From the NCBI GenBank assembly GCA_015068865.1, contig SVJT01000003.1:1-37003 (forward strand): 37,003 nt of DNA, written 5' to 3'. The stretch's first letter is position 1. Each line of letters starts with the position of its first letter. The notes beneath the pieces are model-generated. The model had not been told where the DNA came from. It ran no database searches and saw only the letters and a program-made list of their open reading frames with translations. Positions 8,373 to 16,973 of the stretch are shown here, piece by piece. The position numbers were made by a program, and so were the translations under genes. Source of the stretch: Oscillospiraceae bacterium (GTDB lineage: Bacteria; Bacillota; Clostridia; UBA1381; UBA9506).

Positions 8373-9326
8373 TTAACCCTTAACTGCACCAACCGTAATT
8401 CCGTTTACGAAATACTGCTGGAAGAACGGATAGAAGATAAGGATTGGTGTTACAACAGTTACAACCAGACACATTTTAAAGGTTTCGGTGGGGATATCCT
8501 GTTGCATTGCACTGACTGAGCCACCGAAATCTGCTGCATTTTGCTGCAGGAACTTGGTTTCGGTTTCAAGTCGCTGCAGAAGGAGCTGAATGGGAATCAT
8601 CTTTGTGTTAGATACAATGTATAAGAACGCTCTGTACCAGTCGTTCCAGAACATGGTTACCGCAAACAGCGCCATGGTTGCAATAATGGGAATACTCATG
8701 GGGAGAACGATTCTGAAGTAGCACAGGAACTCCCCTGCGCCATCCATTCTGGCAGACTCTACAACCGCATTGGGTATTGCCGTTTGCATATATGTTCTCA
8801 TCATAATAATATGCATCGTTGTGCAAAGCCCCGGAAGAACCAGTGCCCAGAACGAATCCTGCAAACCCAGCATCTGGGTATTGATAATGTATTTGGGTAA
8901 CATACCGCCTGAGAACAGTGTTGTGAAAAAGATGAAAAATGTAAACTGACTTTTCCACGGGAAGGAAGGACGTGAAATTGTGTATGCATACAGCGATTTA
9001 ATAAACAAGCTCAGCGTCGTTCCGACCACGGTAACCATAATGGTGACACCGTACGACCATAAAATCTGACCTGCATTCTGCATGATGTATTTATATCCTT
9101 CTAAGCTGAATTTTTCCGGAATCAGCTGATATCCGTTTGCCAGAATTGCCTGCTCATCGCTGAAAGACACAGCTACAACAAGCAGAAAAGGATATAAACA
9201 AGCAAACGCAAACAGTGTTGTGATGGTATAGGCTAATGCTTTAACAAGCACAGGCACATCGTAGATGGAATCCTTTGATTTGGGTTCAACAACGACTTGC
9301 CTTTTTTTAGAAATTACTGCTTTCAT
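8373..9326 (-). CDS. Carbohydrate ABC transporter permease (LplC/YtcP type)
   Basis: 317 aa, about six membrane segments, starting at ATG 9326 behind AGAAAGGAAAT. The cytoplasmic EAA loop that docks the ATPase is visible at about residues 187-206 (AVVESARMDGAGEFLCYFRI), followed by LPMSIPIIATM. The N-terminus is cytoplasmic and basic. The C-terminus ends in FVNGITVGAVKG, a typical ending for this permease class (binding-protein-dependent transport system inner membrane component). It pairs with the LplB-like permease at 13828-14739, from which it is separated by two SLH-protein genes; these are normally adjacent. The ATPase is presumably a shared MsmX-like subunit encoded elsewhere, as is usual in Firmicutes. 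Confidence 0.95.
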   Translation of the reverse strand: MKAVISKKRQVVVEPKSKDSIYDVPVLVKALAYTITTLFAFACLYPFLLVVAVSFSDEQAILANGYQLIPEKFSLEGYKYIMQNAGQILWSYGVTIMVTVVGTTLSLFIKSLYAYTISRPSFPWKSQFTFFIFFTTLFSGGMLPKYIINTQMLGLQDSFWALVLPGLCTTMHIIMMRTYMQTAIPNAVVESARMDGAGEFLCYFRIVLPMSIPIIATMALFAVTMFWNDWYRAFLYIVSNTKMIPIQLLLQRLETETKFLQQNAADFGGSVSAMQQDIPTETFKMCLVVTVVTPILIFYPFFQQYFVNGITVGAVKG

Positions 9327-9369
9327 TCTTTTATTTCCTTTCTAAAAGCGCTTTCCTTTCGGAGGTGTT

Positions 9370-12081
9370 TTATTTATAGATAATCATTCTTCTCGGGTCA
9401 CCGTAACGACGCCAGATGATCCCCTTTGTATAATCCCCTCCGCAGGTGAGGTAATCACGGATCTGGTAAGCAGTCGCAGGAGATACTTCATTCTTCACAC
9501 TATCATAAACAATGGCCTTTTTAAACACACTGTTTCTTGACAGAAGAACTAAGAACATATCTTCAGCATTTGCCCAGCTTTCACAAGGAACCAACGTTGT
9601 TGTGATATAGCTTCCGTCATACTGATAAACATTTAATCTTGTAGCATACATGCTTTCATTGGGGTGCCACATCTTGTTAATGTCACCATCATCGTTTGTG
9701 CCTAAGAATGTATCCGTTGAATAGTCATAAACTGCTTCAATCTTGGAAATCTCACCTTTAGAGTTTGTTGCAAAGCGGAAAATATCACCCTGATCCAGGC
9801 TGTGTGTTGTTACGTCATCATTAGATACGCTAACTCTGGTTAAATCAACACTGGAGTCAAGTGCTTTTGTGAGCACAGTACCTGCATCGGAATAGCGAAT
9901 CATTGTTGTGGGCTCGCCTTCTAAATTCAGGCCAACAACTTGTTCTAAGAACAAGTGAATTTGTGTTTCTTCAGGAATGCTAATTTTCTCTTTGCCGTTT
10001 TCCATTGAAATTTGTTTCACAATGAATTCGAAAGCCATGGTATTGGGGTCTGTTTTATATGCTTTACCAAAAACACTGGTGTTGCCGGAGGTCGCCAATG
10101 TGAAAGAGCCATAGAGCTCGTGAGATGCAGATGCATCTAAAATACCTTGATTGTTATAAGGAGCCTGCATCAGAACTGATTTGCCCAATGCATACCGGGG
10201 AGTTGTGGAGGAACCCACACCAAAAGCTCTGAATGCCGGATTGTAAAGCAGTTTTGTTGTTGTACCGTCATAAGCAAGGTAAAGACCAATCTGACCTTCT
10301 CTCTTGGGACCAACCAGGTCGATCGTGGTAATTTCCGCTTTATCATTTGTTTTAAAGCGTAAGGGCTGAGGAATAAAGGTTCCGGTTGCAGGAACAACAC
10401 CCTCACCGTCTTTATAAAAATGCTTCAGCGCATCTTTCGGATTTTTACATCTGATGCCGTCAATCACACAGTTATCTGCAATGTCAAAGTATTCAACCAA
10501 GCCCAGCTGTGTGTAAACTTTCAGCGTAACATCATCGCCTAATGCCTTCTCTACTTTCTCAGCAATGGCAATACCAAAGGAGAAATCAGACATATAGTTG
10601 CTGTATGTTACTGCCCAGGCGATTTTGCCAAAATGATTGAGTTTGAATGTATAGGTGCCGCCAACTTCACAGGGGGTAATCTTTGTATTGGCTACATAAT
10701 CATTAAAGACTTTTGCATATTCATACTTTGTTTCGCCAACAGTTAAATAGGTCTTATTATCATTTTCAATGCCCTTTACCATACCTGTTTCTGATTTGTT
10801 ACTCCGGTAAATAACAGCCTTTTTGTTTGTTGCGTCTTTTAAAACTGTGATAACATCATCTGCTGAAATGTCAATGAGCTGGAGTTTTTCACCGGTAGCA
10901 CTGTCATAAAAATCAATGGCATCATATTTGCTGAAATCAAGTGCTGTATCATATTTAGGATAAATTTTATTGTTTTGAGTATCAACTGCAGCAACAACAT
11001 AATCAACATAATTCAAAATGCTGACAACGTCATATTTACCGTCGTTGTTATTGTCAACAAAGTTAACCTCGCCCTGGTCGGGAACGGAAACAAAGCTTGT
11101 GCCTTCTGCACTGACTCCGTTATACAGAACAATGGCACCTGAGGTAGAAATTGTCTCTGTATCACCATCCTCATCTAAATATGTATAAACTCTTTTTGAA
11201 TAGCTTACAATATCGTCTGACGGAATGGTGAGAACTTCGTTTCTGAAGGGAGCAATAAAGAGAGTTTCTCTGTCTGCGCTATCTCCTTTATAATAGGCCT
11301 TCACTCTGTAGCCAAGGTACTCAGTACCCTTGCTGCCGCTTACACTATAGCCAACCCGGTTTATATTAATTATATTGCCTGCTGTTGCATTATCGTTGCT
11401 CAGCGCACCATATTTTGTTGCTGTCACAACACCATCTGCAACATAAATATCATGATATTCAGCTAACAATGTGTCGCCCTTTTCGTATAACACACCGCCA
11501 TTATCGCCTACGCCGGCTTCTATGATAACATTTGTCTCTAAACTGTTATCAATTAAGCGGTACATCATTTCTCTGCTGATGGTTCCATCCTCATTTTTGC
11601 TGATTCCGGAAAGAATCTTCGCTCTTTGCGCTGCCTCCATAAATGCCGCATCGCTATTACCTTTCATCATGGCATCGTAGCCTAAAAGATTAACCATCGC
11701 TTTAACAGCTTCAACATATGTAAGTTCGTTTGTCGGAGCAAAAAGACCCTCTTCGTTTGACATGAAGCCTAAGATGATTGCTGCGTTAATATAACCTGCT
11801 TCATAATAATCAGAAGATACGTCATAGGAATAATCAGTGTCAAAGTAGCCATATGCCAAGGTGTCTGCATCTGCAAGTTTGACCAAAATTTCTGCATATT
11901 CAGCACGGCTTACTTTACCTGCCGGATCCTGATTGATAGATGCTTCATCTAAAATCCCGATTTCCGCGAGGAACTGTATACTTGCCGGTTGAGTACTGTT
12001 TTCTTTTGCCATCGCTACTCCCGATACCGGAATCAGCATTAATGCAAGCAAAAGAGCTATCAGTCGTCTACAATGTTTCAT
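9370..12081 (-). CDS. Large SLH-domain surface protein (N-terminal SLH, 903 aa)
   Basis: Signal peptide MKHCRRLIALLLALMLIPVSGVAMA. Residues ~30-190 hold SLH repeats (LAEIGILDE, VSRAEYAEILVKLA, GYINAAIILGFMS, ELTYVEAVKAMVNLLGY, ISREMMYRLID), which anchor proteins to secondary cell-wall polymer. The remaining ~700 residues are predicted beta-rich, with no enzyme motif that I recognise. A DNNNDGKYD stretch (~343-351) and DEDGD (~303) look like calcium-binding loops. The ATG overlaps the stop of the upstream SLH gene (TAATG), with AAAGGAG inside that gene's end, so the two are translationally coupled. Likely a structural or polymer-binding scaffold on the wall; inference. Confidence 0.9.
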   Translation of the reverse strand: MKHCRRLIALLLALMLIPVSGVAMAKENSTQPASIQFLAEIGILDEASINQDPAGKVSRAEYAEILVKLADADTLAYGYFDTDYSYDVSSDYYEAGYINAAIILGFMSNEEGLFAPTNELTYVEAVKAMVNLLGYDAMMKGNSDAAFMEAAQRAKILSGISKNEDGTISREMMYRLIDNSLETNVIIEAGVGDNGGVLYEKGDTLLAEYHDIYVADGVVTATKYGALSNDNATAGNIININRVGYSVSGSKGTEYLGYRVKAYYKGDSADRETLFIAPFRNEVLTIPSDDIVSYSKRVYTYLDEDGDTETISTSGAIVLYNGVSAEGTSFVSVPDQGEVNFVDNNNDGKYDVVSILNYVDYVVAAVDTQNNKIYPKYDTALDFSKYDAIDFYDSATGEKLQLIDISADDVITVLKDATNKKAVIYRSNKSETGMVKGIENDNKTYLTVGETKYEYAKVFNDYVANTKITPCEVGGTYTFKLNHFGKIAWAVTYSNYMSDFSFGIAIAEKVEKALGDDVTLKVYTQLGLVEYFDIADNCVIDGIRCKNPKDALKHFYKDGEGVVPATGTFIPQPLRFKTNDKAEITTIDLVGPKREGQIGLYLAYDGTTTKLLYNPAFRAFGVGSSTTPRYALGKSVLMQAPYNNQGILDASASHELYGSFTLATSGNTSVFGKAYKTDPNTMAFEFIVKQISMENGKEKISIPEETQIHLFLEQVVGLNLEGEPTTMIRYSDAGTVLTKALDSSVDLTRVSVSNDDVTTHSLDQGDIFRFATNSKGEISKIEAVYDYSTDTFLGTNDDGDINKMWHPNESMYATRLNVYQYDGSYITTTLVPCESWANAEDMFLVLLSRNSVFKKAIVYDSVKNEVSPATAYQIRDYLTCGGDYTKGIIWRRYGDPRRMIIYK

Positions 12082-13808
12082 TATACTTCTCCTTTCTGTA
12101 TAATCGCATAAATGATTTTAGCAAGTTCTGCTCTGGTTATGGTCTTTTTAGGAGCAAACTGGTTATCGCCAACGCCGCCTAAAATATTCAGTTTCTTAAG
12201 TGAATAGATAGCCTCTTTAGCATAGTCTGCCATTTCACCATCATCAGCAAACTCTTCTGCTTCCATTTCAGGCATTTCTACTGTATCCTTTATCAATCTG
12301 TATATCATTGTTGCTGCATCTTCACGTGTAACGGCAACGCCTACACCAAATGCATCGCCCATACCTTTAATGATACCGTTTGAATACATATTGTTAACAT
12401 ATGAATAATACCAGGCTTCTTTATCTACATCTGCAAATTCAGGCAACTGTTCTTCGCCGTTACCTACTTTGAAGCCAAGGCTCAAAACTTTTGCCAGTTC
12501 TTCTCTTTTGAGAACATCATTGGGATAAAACTTACCGGGTTCTTTTCCGCTGATGACCTTCATTTCTGCAAGCGCTTCAATCGCATCCTTTGCCCAAGAT
12601 ACATTTTCAATATCAGAAAAAGCTGATGTGAGTGGAACCGGAGTTACAGTTGTATCAGGTCTGATTGCCACTGTACCGCCGCCACCACCGCCGCCAATAT
12701 TCGGCACAACCGGCGGAGCGACTACCGCAAAGGAAATATTGCTGTTGATTCTCTGAACAAAGTCAGTAACTGTGGTGGCACCAGATGCCAGATTCCACAA
12801 AGCTTTCTGATTTGTCGCATTTTCATAGTTTGCATCTAAACCGTGATTCGTTTTTAAGTAGTTTATAACCTTTCCAATAATCTGACCAACTTCGCCGTCT
12901 GTTGAAGCATTGGAAATAACACTCATAAACATTGCATCTGAAAATTTGTCAGCCAGTGCATCTTTATCTACATTTGTCTGAATTGATGCATTGAAGCCGG
13001 TAATCATATCGCTGATATTGGTTGCTGTATTATAAGGTTCTTTTGCAAACAGCTCCGTGTAGCATTCCAAAGATGCAATGCCAAGTTCTGCTGCCTTTGT
13101 TTTCATTGTGTTAATCTGATCCGTTTCGCTCATGGATAAAAATGATTCTACGAAAGCTGTTTTATTAAAGATATTCCATACATCAGCTTTCGTCTCAGTG
13201 CCATCCATTGCACAGAATTTGTATGCAAGATAGTCATAAAAGATATCCTTCTGTGCTGGTGTCATCTGATTGTACACGCTGTAATTGTCTGCTGAAGAAA
13301 GTCCTAATACTTCTTCGCCTTTCAAACCATCAAACTCAGTATCCGTAAAGAGCTTCTTGGTTCTGGCTACTGCAGTATCGCCATAGGTCATACCGGACAG
13401 TTCAAGAATCAGATTATTAACTGATGTTGTGGGAGCAAAGGGAATAGATTTCTCAAACTTTTTGTTAGCACGGGGAACATCTGCCGTAAAGGTATAAAAG
13501 CCTGCTCCACCGGCAATTTCAAAGCTGAAAATCGCATTGCCGTCTGCACCAACAGTTTTCTGAGCTGCGCCTGCCAAAACACTCTCCAGTGAACCGCCGG
13601 CTAAATTTGATGCTGATTTGCCGGGTCTGTAGAGCATTGCCATTACATCATAGCCTGCGTAGCCGGTGCCAACATCTACTGTAAATGTTATAGTGTCTCC
13701 CACCGGAGAAATGGTGACTGCTTCTTCCGTGTTGGCAAATACAACAGCTGTTAAGGAGTTGACTGCAATCAGCACAGAAATCACTAAAATTGATATTAGT
13801 TTTTTCAT
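12081..13808 (-). CDS. SLH-domain surface protein with poly-Gly linker (C-terminal SLH, 575 aa)
   Basis: The ORF track starts 28 codons too early, inside the permease gene. The real start is MKKLISIL at 13808, with GAGGAGGG just upstream and a good signal peptide (ends VVFA-NT). Residues ~30-140 are beta-rich (Ig-like; TITFTVDVGTG). Residues ~150-375 are mostly helical, with repeated Asp-Lys-Phe type segments and no known motif. A run of seven glycines forms a linker, and residues ~396-575 carry three SLH repeats (AFSDIENVSWAKDAIEALA, FADVDKEAWYYSYVNNMYSNGIIKG, FADDGEMADYAKEAIYSL). The anchor is C-terminal, the reverse of its coupled neighbour. The protein probably presents its helical domain on the wall; the function of that domain is unknown. 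Confidence 0.92.
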   Translation of the reverse strand: MKKLISILVISVLIAVNSLTAVVFANTEEAVTISPVGDTITFTVDVGTGYAGYDVMAMLYRPGKSASNLAGGSLESVLAGAAQKTVGADGNAIFSFEIAGGAGFYTFTADVPRANKKFEKSIPFAPTTSVNNLILELSGMTYGDTAVARTKKLFTDTEFDGLKGEEVLGLSSADNYSVYNQMTPAQKDIFYDYLAYKFCAMDGTETKADVWNIFNKTAFVESFLSMSETDQINTMKTKAAELGIASLECYTELFAKEPYNTATNISDMITGFNASIQTNVDKDALADKFSDAMFMSVISNASTDGEVGQIIGKVINYLKTNHGLDANYENATNQKALWNLASGATTVTDFVQRINSNISFAVVAPPVVPNIGGGGGGGTVAIRPDTTVTPVPLTSAFSDIENVSWAKDAIEALAEMKVISGKEPGKFYPNDVLKREELAKVLSLGFKVGNGEEQLPEFADVDKEAWYYSYVNNMYSNGIIKGMGDAFGVGVAVTREDAATMIYRLIKDTVEMPEMEAEEFADDGEMADYAKEAIYSLKKLNILGGVGDNQFAPKKTITRAELAKIIYAIIQKGEV

Positions 13809-13827
13809 AAAAAACCCTCCTCTATTA

Positions 13828-14739
13828 TTAGAATAATGAAATTTCTTTTGATACTTTTTTAGATACCCAGTTGGTGAACATAACCATTGCAAAGCCGACT
13901 ATTGACTGATAAAAACCTGCAGCAGCCGTTGCACCCATATCACCGAGTCCCGTCATACCGTTATAGATATATGTATCAAGAGTACTCGTTACCGAGTATA
14001 ACATACCGGAGTTTTTCGTAATAATATAATGCAGACCAAAATCACTTCGGAGTACGGAACCCATATTCATAATAAAGAGGATAACCAATGTGGGTTTCAG
14101 CATAGGAATGGTGATTTTTGTAATTGTTTGCCACCAGGTAGCGCCATCAATTTTTGCCGCTTCATAATACTCTAAATCAAAGCCTCGTATGGTTGAATAA
14201 TAAATGATACTGTTAAAGCCAACATTTTTCCACATTGACAAAATAATCAATATGAATGGCCAGACTTTTGGCTCCGCATACCAGTTGACCGCCTCGCCAC
14301 CAAAGGATTTGATTATATTGTTGAATACACCTTTATCTACACTGAGCAATCCGAAAACAAAATAGGAAATGACAACCCAGGATAAAAAGTGAGGTAAAAG
14401 AACAATCGTCTGATTAACTCTGCTGACTTTCGTTTTACCAAGCATATCGAACACAATTGCAAGAGATACAGCCAAAATAATACCTAAGAAAATACCACCG
14501 ACACTGTATAAAATTGTGTTTCTTGTAATTATGTAAGCGTCTGAGGTGTTGAACAAATACTCAAAGTTTTTAAATCCGACCCACGGGCTGCCAAAAATAC
14601 CGTCAACATAATTATAATCTTTAAAAGCAATGATGACTCCGAACATAGGAAGATAATGGAAAATGATAAACCATATGAAGCATGGTGCTGCCATTATCAA
14701 AAGCGGAAAATTTGCTTTAACATCTTTTAAAAATTTCAT
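13828..14739 (-). CDS. Carbohydrate ABC transporter permease (LplB type)
   Basis: 303 aa, about six membrane segments. It starts at ATG 14739 behind AAAGGAGAAAATT. The EAA motif for ATPase docking lies at ~193-212 (EAAKIDGATWWQTITKITIP). N-terminal FHYLPMFGVIIAFKDYNY is characteristic of LplB/YtcP-type polysaccharide permeases in Firmicutes. It precedes the SLH gene by 19 bp and follows the 735-aa secreted-protein gene by 26 bp, so it is well inside the operon. With LplC and the lipoprotein it makes an importer for an oligosaccharide of unknown identity. Confidence 0.96.
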   Translation of the reverse strand: MKFLKDVKANFPLLIMAAPCFIWFIIFHYLPMFGVIIAFKDYNYVDGIFGSPWVGFKNFEYLFNTSDAYIITRNTILYSVGGIFLGIILAVSLAIVFDMLGKTKVSRVNQTIVLLPHFLSWVVISYFVFGLLSVDKGVFNNIIKSFGGEAVNWYAEPKVWPFILIILSMWKNVGFNSIIYYSTIRGFDLEYYEAAKIDGATWWQTITKITIPMLKPTLVILFIMNMGSVLRSDFGLHYIITKNSGMLYSVTSTLDTYIYNGMTGLGDMGATAAAGFYQSIVGFAMVMFTNWVSKKVSKEISLF

Positions 14740-14765
14740 ACCCTAATTTTCTCCTTTTATTAATA

Positions 14766-16973
14766 CTAATTTGCTTTTTCCAAATCTACCGAAGCCCCAA
14801 GAGGAACCAATCCATCACGATCATTCCATAAAAACAATTTGATGCTTTGAACCTTTTCGTCAATATCAGAAATTCTGTAGATTTTATAACCATCTTCACC
14901 GAAGGCTATACTGCCTTCAAATATGTTATGAACAAAGGCTAACCGTTTGCCGTCATCCGTATATCCGGCTGCAAAAACAACAGCATTTGCCATGTCGCCC
15001 GACAAGTTCTGATATGAAAATCTGACTGTTATATCTTCGCTGAACGCTTCACTATTCATCAAACCTGTCGTATTGTCAAACACATGAAAACTTGTAACAA
15101 AGTCACTCTCTATTTGTGTATAGTAATCATGGTCATAATTAATTTCAGGATAAACATTTACAGGCGTTTCTACCCAATAGCCGTTCTCTGCAATGCTCCA
15201 GTCATTTTCTATAATTTTACCTTGCGGGAAAGTTATTTCTGTTCCCGAAATTTCAAAAGTCGGTGTGCTTTTTTCTTTACAAAATGATTCAATTGTGTAA
15301 ACAGCTGCACCGTTTTCGTCAGTTAATTCTAAATTCGGCGTAATGCGCCAGATGTTTCTTCCATTGGCCTTCATACCGGTCAGGATGAAATCTGTATTCC
15401 AGGAATCCAGGCTTTCCGTCAGAATTTCTCTGTCAGGATATCCTGCCATAACATCCAGTTCTTCTAGACAAGCATTCAGCTTTTCCGCCTGCCCTATAAC
15501 ATAGTCATCCGCCTCATCATTATATCTTGGACCCCAGTAAAGAAAAACATCAGGATTCAAAAGACCAACATGGAAAACCATTTCATAATAATATGGCGTC
15601 CGTCCAAAATAGCTTTTTATTTTATAGGTATAACTTCCATCATCGTTTTGTTTCTCAATATCTCGGTAATCATAATTCGCAACCCATGGCATAAATCCGT
15701 TGTCCTCTGACAAGGTTATCCCTCTGGCACGGTTTACGTCATATTTTAACAGTGTATAGGCATCTCGTAAGTAATTCCCATCTGCATCCAGGTTTGCAAA
15801 CTGCAGATACTGTTTTTTAGAGTTGGCATTTAGCGTACCATATAAGGAAGAGGACGAATGGGTTCCTGCATAGGAGCCTTTTCCTGCTTTATAGCCATCA
15901 TGACCGTTGGAGGATATCATATGTGAACGTTCTCCCGCAGCATGACCATAAGCCGAGCTCTTTGCATCGGGATAATATTTTTTGACAACGTCAAACACGG
16001 CTTCATTCAAATAAGCTACTCTTTTATTGGTAATAACTGAATTCCACTTAAGTGAATTCACCGACCACGGTGATGCATAAAGATTATACAGCTCCGTCTC
16101 CGCATTATCAGAAAACTCAAAATTTCTTTCAACTAACTGAGGTCTTATCTCTGTAGCATATCGCGGATCGCTTTCAATGGCTTTAAACGGCTCGTATCGT
16201 TCTCCACCCGCATTTGTAATGTTGATTGACTTTGTTCTCAGATTGGAGGCATCCATCGGTGTAGGCTCAAAGTCACACACAACACCGTCCACCTGTCCGC
16301 CAATTTCCTTAAAGCTTGCAAAAAAGCTTTCCATATAACCTTTTAGCTCACTTACATCCCACCATAAGTAATTTTCGCTTTCATCATTAATAATACTGAT
16401 GAGTTTCTGCCAAACGATCATATATCGTCTGCCGACCGGGAAGTTTTCAAAATAAGCTTTTGCTTTTTCTGCCGATGCTTTAATTTTTTCTTCGTTGATT
16501 ACCCTTTTTGTGACATCGTTTTCCGTCACCTCATCACAGCAGTCAGAAAGCTTGATTCTATAGAACGGGAAAATATAGTCACTTTGATAATCGCCTGACC
16601 AGCTTGTTGCAAAAAACTGAGGATTAACCCTTGAAACATCATACGTTATATCATGACAGTTTGACATCCTGAGCGTATGATTCCCGGTACCCTCCGGAAT
16701 ATAGAAGCTTTCAGAAATTTCTCCGTTTTCATCCGCTGTAACTTGACCGATATAGCCTATGGAGCCTACATTAATATCATCATTTTCTCCGCTTCCGGGC
16801 TTAAAAAATAAAATAGCAACCTTAGCTCCTGAAACGGATTTCGCATTAACATTTACAATGACTCCATCGTCTTTTATCAGCACCGTGTTGTTTTGTGCAG
16901 CTTCTGTTTCAAACTGCATAAAACCCAGGGCGAGCAAAAATATACAGGTCATACACAAGATTTTTTTAAGCAT
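14766..16973 (-). CDS. Exported protein, putative hydrolase-like, paralogue of the 592-aa protein (735 aa)
   Basis: I place the start at ATG 16973 (MLKKILCMTC). GGAGGAGAAGG directly precedes it, and it overlaps the kinase stop by eight bases (ATGCTTAA). The ORF-track start nine codons earlier has no better site. Signal peptide ends near ETEA-AQ. Residues ~28-115 form an extra N-terminal beta domain missing from the 592-aa paralogue. Residues ~118-610 carry the shared core: FFATSW, KAKAYFENFP, VDGVVCDFE (D234, E236), ESDPRYATEIRP, ELYNLYAS, SSAYGHAAGE, MPWVANYDY, FHVGLL, ILTGMKANGRNIWRITPN. The C-terminal ~110 residues form a beta domain ending IKLFLWNDRDGLVPLG, like the tails of the 553- and 556-aa proteins. 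Enzymatic activity is inferred, not shown. Confidence 0.9.
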   Translation of the reverse strand: MLKKILCMTCIFLLALGFMQFETEAAQNNTVLIKDDGVIVNVNAKSVSGAKVAILFFKPGSGENDDINVGSIGYIGQVTADENGEISESFYIPEGTGNHTLRMSNCHDITYDVSRVNPQFFATSWSGDYQSDYIFPFYRIKLSDCCDEVTENDVTKRVINEEKIKASAEKAKAYFENFPVGRRYMIVWQKLISIINDESENYLWWDVSELKGYMESFFASFKEIGGQVDGVVCDFEPTPMDASNLRTKSINITNAGGERYEPFKAIESDPRYATEIRPQLVERNFEFSDNAETELYNLYASPWSVNSLKWNSVITNKRVAYLNEAVFDVVKKYYPDAKSSAYGHAAGERSHMISSNGHDGYKAGKGSYAGTHSSSSLYGTLNANSKKQYLQFANLDADGNYLRDAYTLLKYDVNRARGITLSEDNGFMPWVANYDYRDIEKQNDDGSYTYKIKSYFGRTPYYYEMVFHVGLLNPDVFLYWGPRYNDEADDYVIGQAEKLNACLEELDVMAGYPDREILTESLDSWNTDFILTGMKANGRNIWRITPNLELTDENGAAVYTIESFCKEKSTPTFEISGTEITFPQGKIIENDWSIAENGYWVETPVNVYPEINYDHDYYTQIESDFVTSFHVFDNTTGLMNSEAFSEDITVRFSYQNLSGDMANAVVFAAGYTDDGKRLAFVHNIFEGSIAFGEDGYKIYRISDIDEKVQSIKLFLWNDRDGLVPLGASVDLEKAN

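Noticed and set aside
12667-12700. GGC/GGT tract as a possible phase-variable repeat
   Set aside because: It encodes seven glycines with mixed GGC/GGT codons; a unit of three cannot shift frame, so it is a linker rather than a switch.
13809-13892. 28-codon N-terminal extension of the 575-aa SLH protein
   Set aside because: It overlaps the LplB gene and precedes a perfect ribosome site and signal peptide start at 13808.
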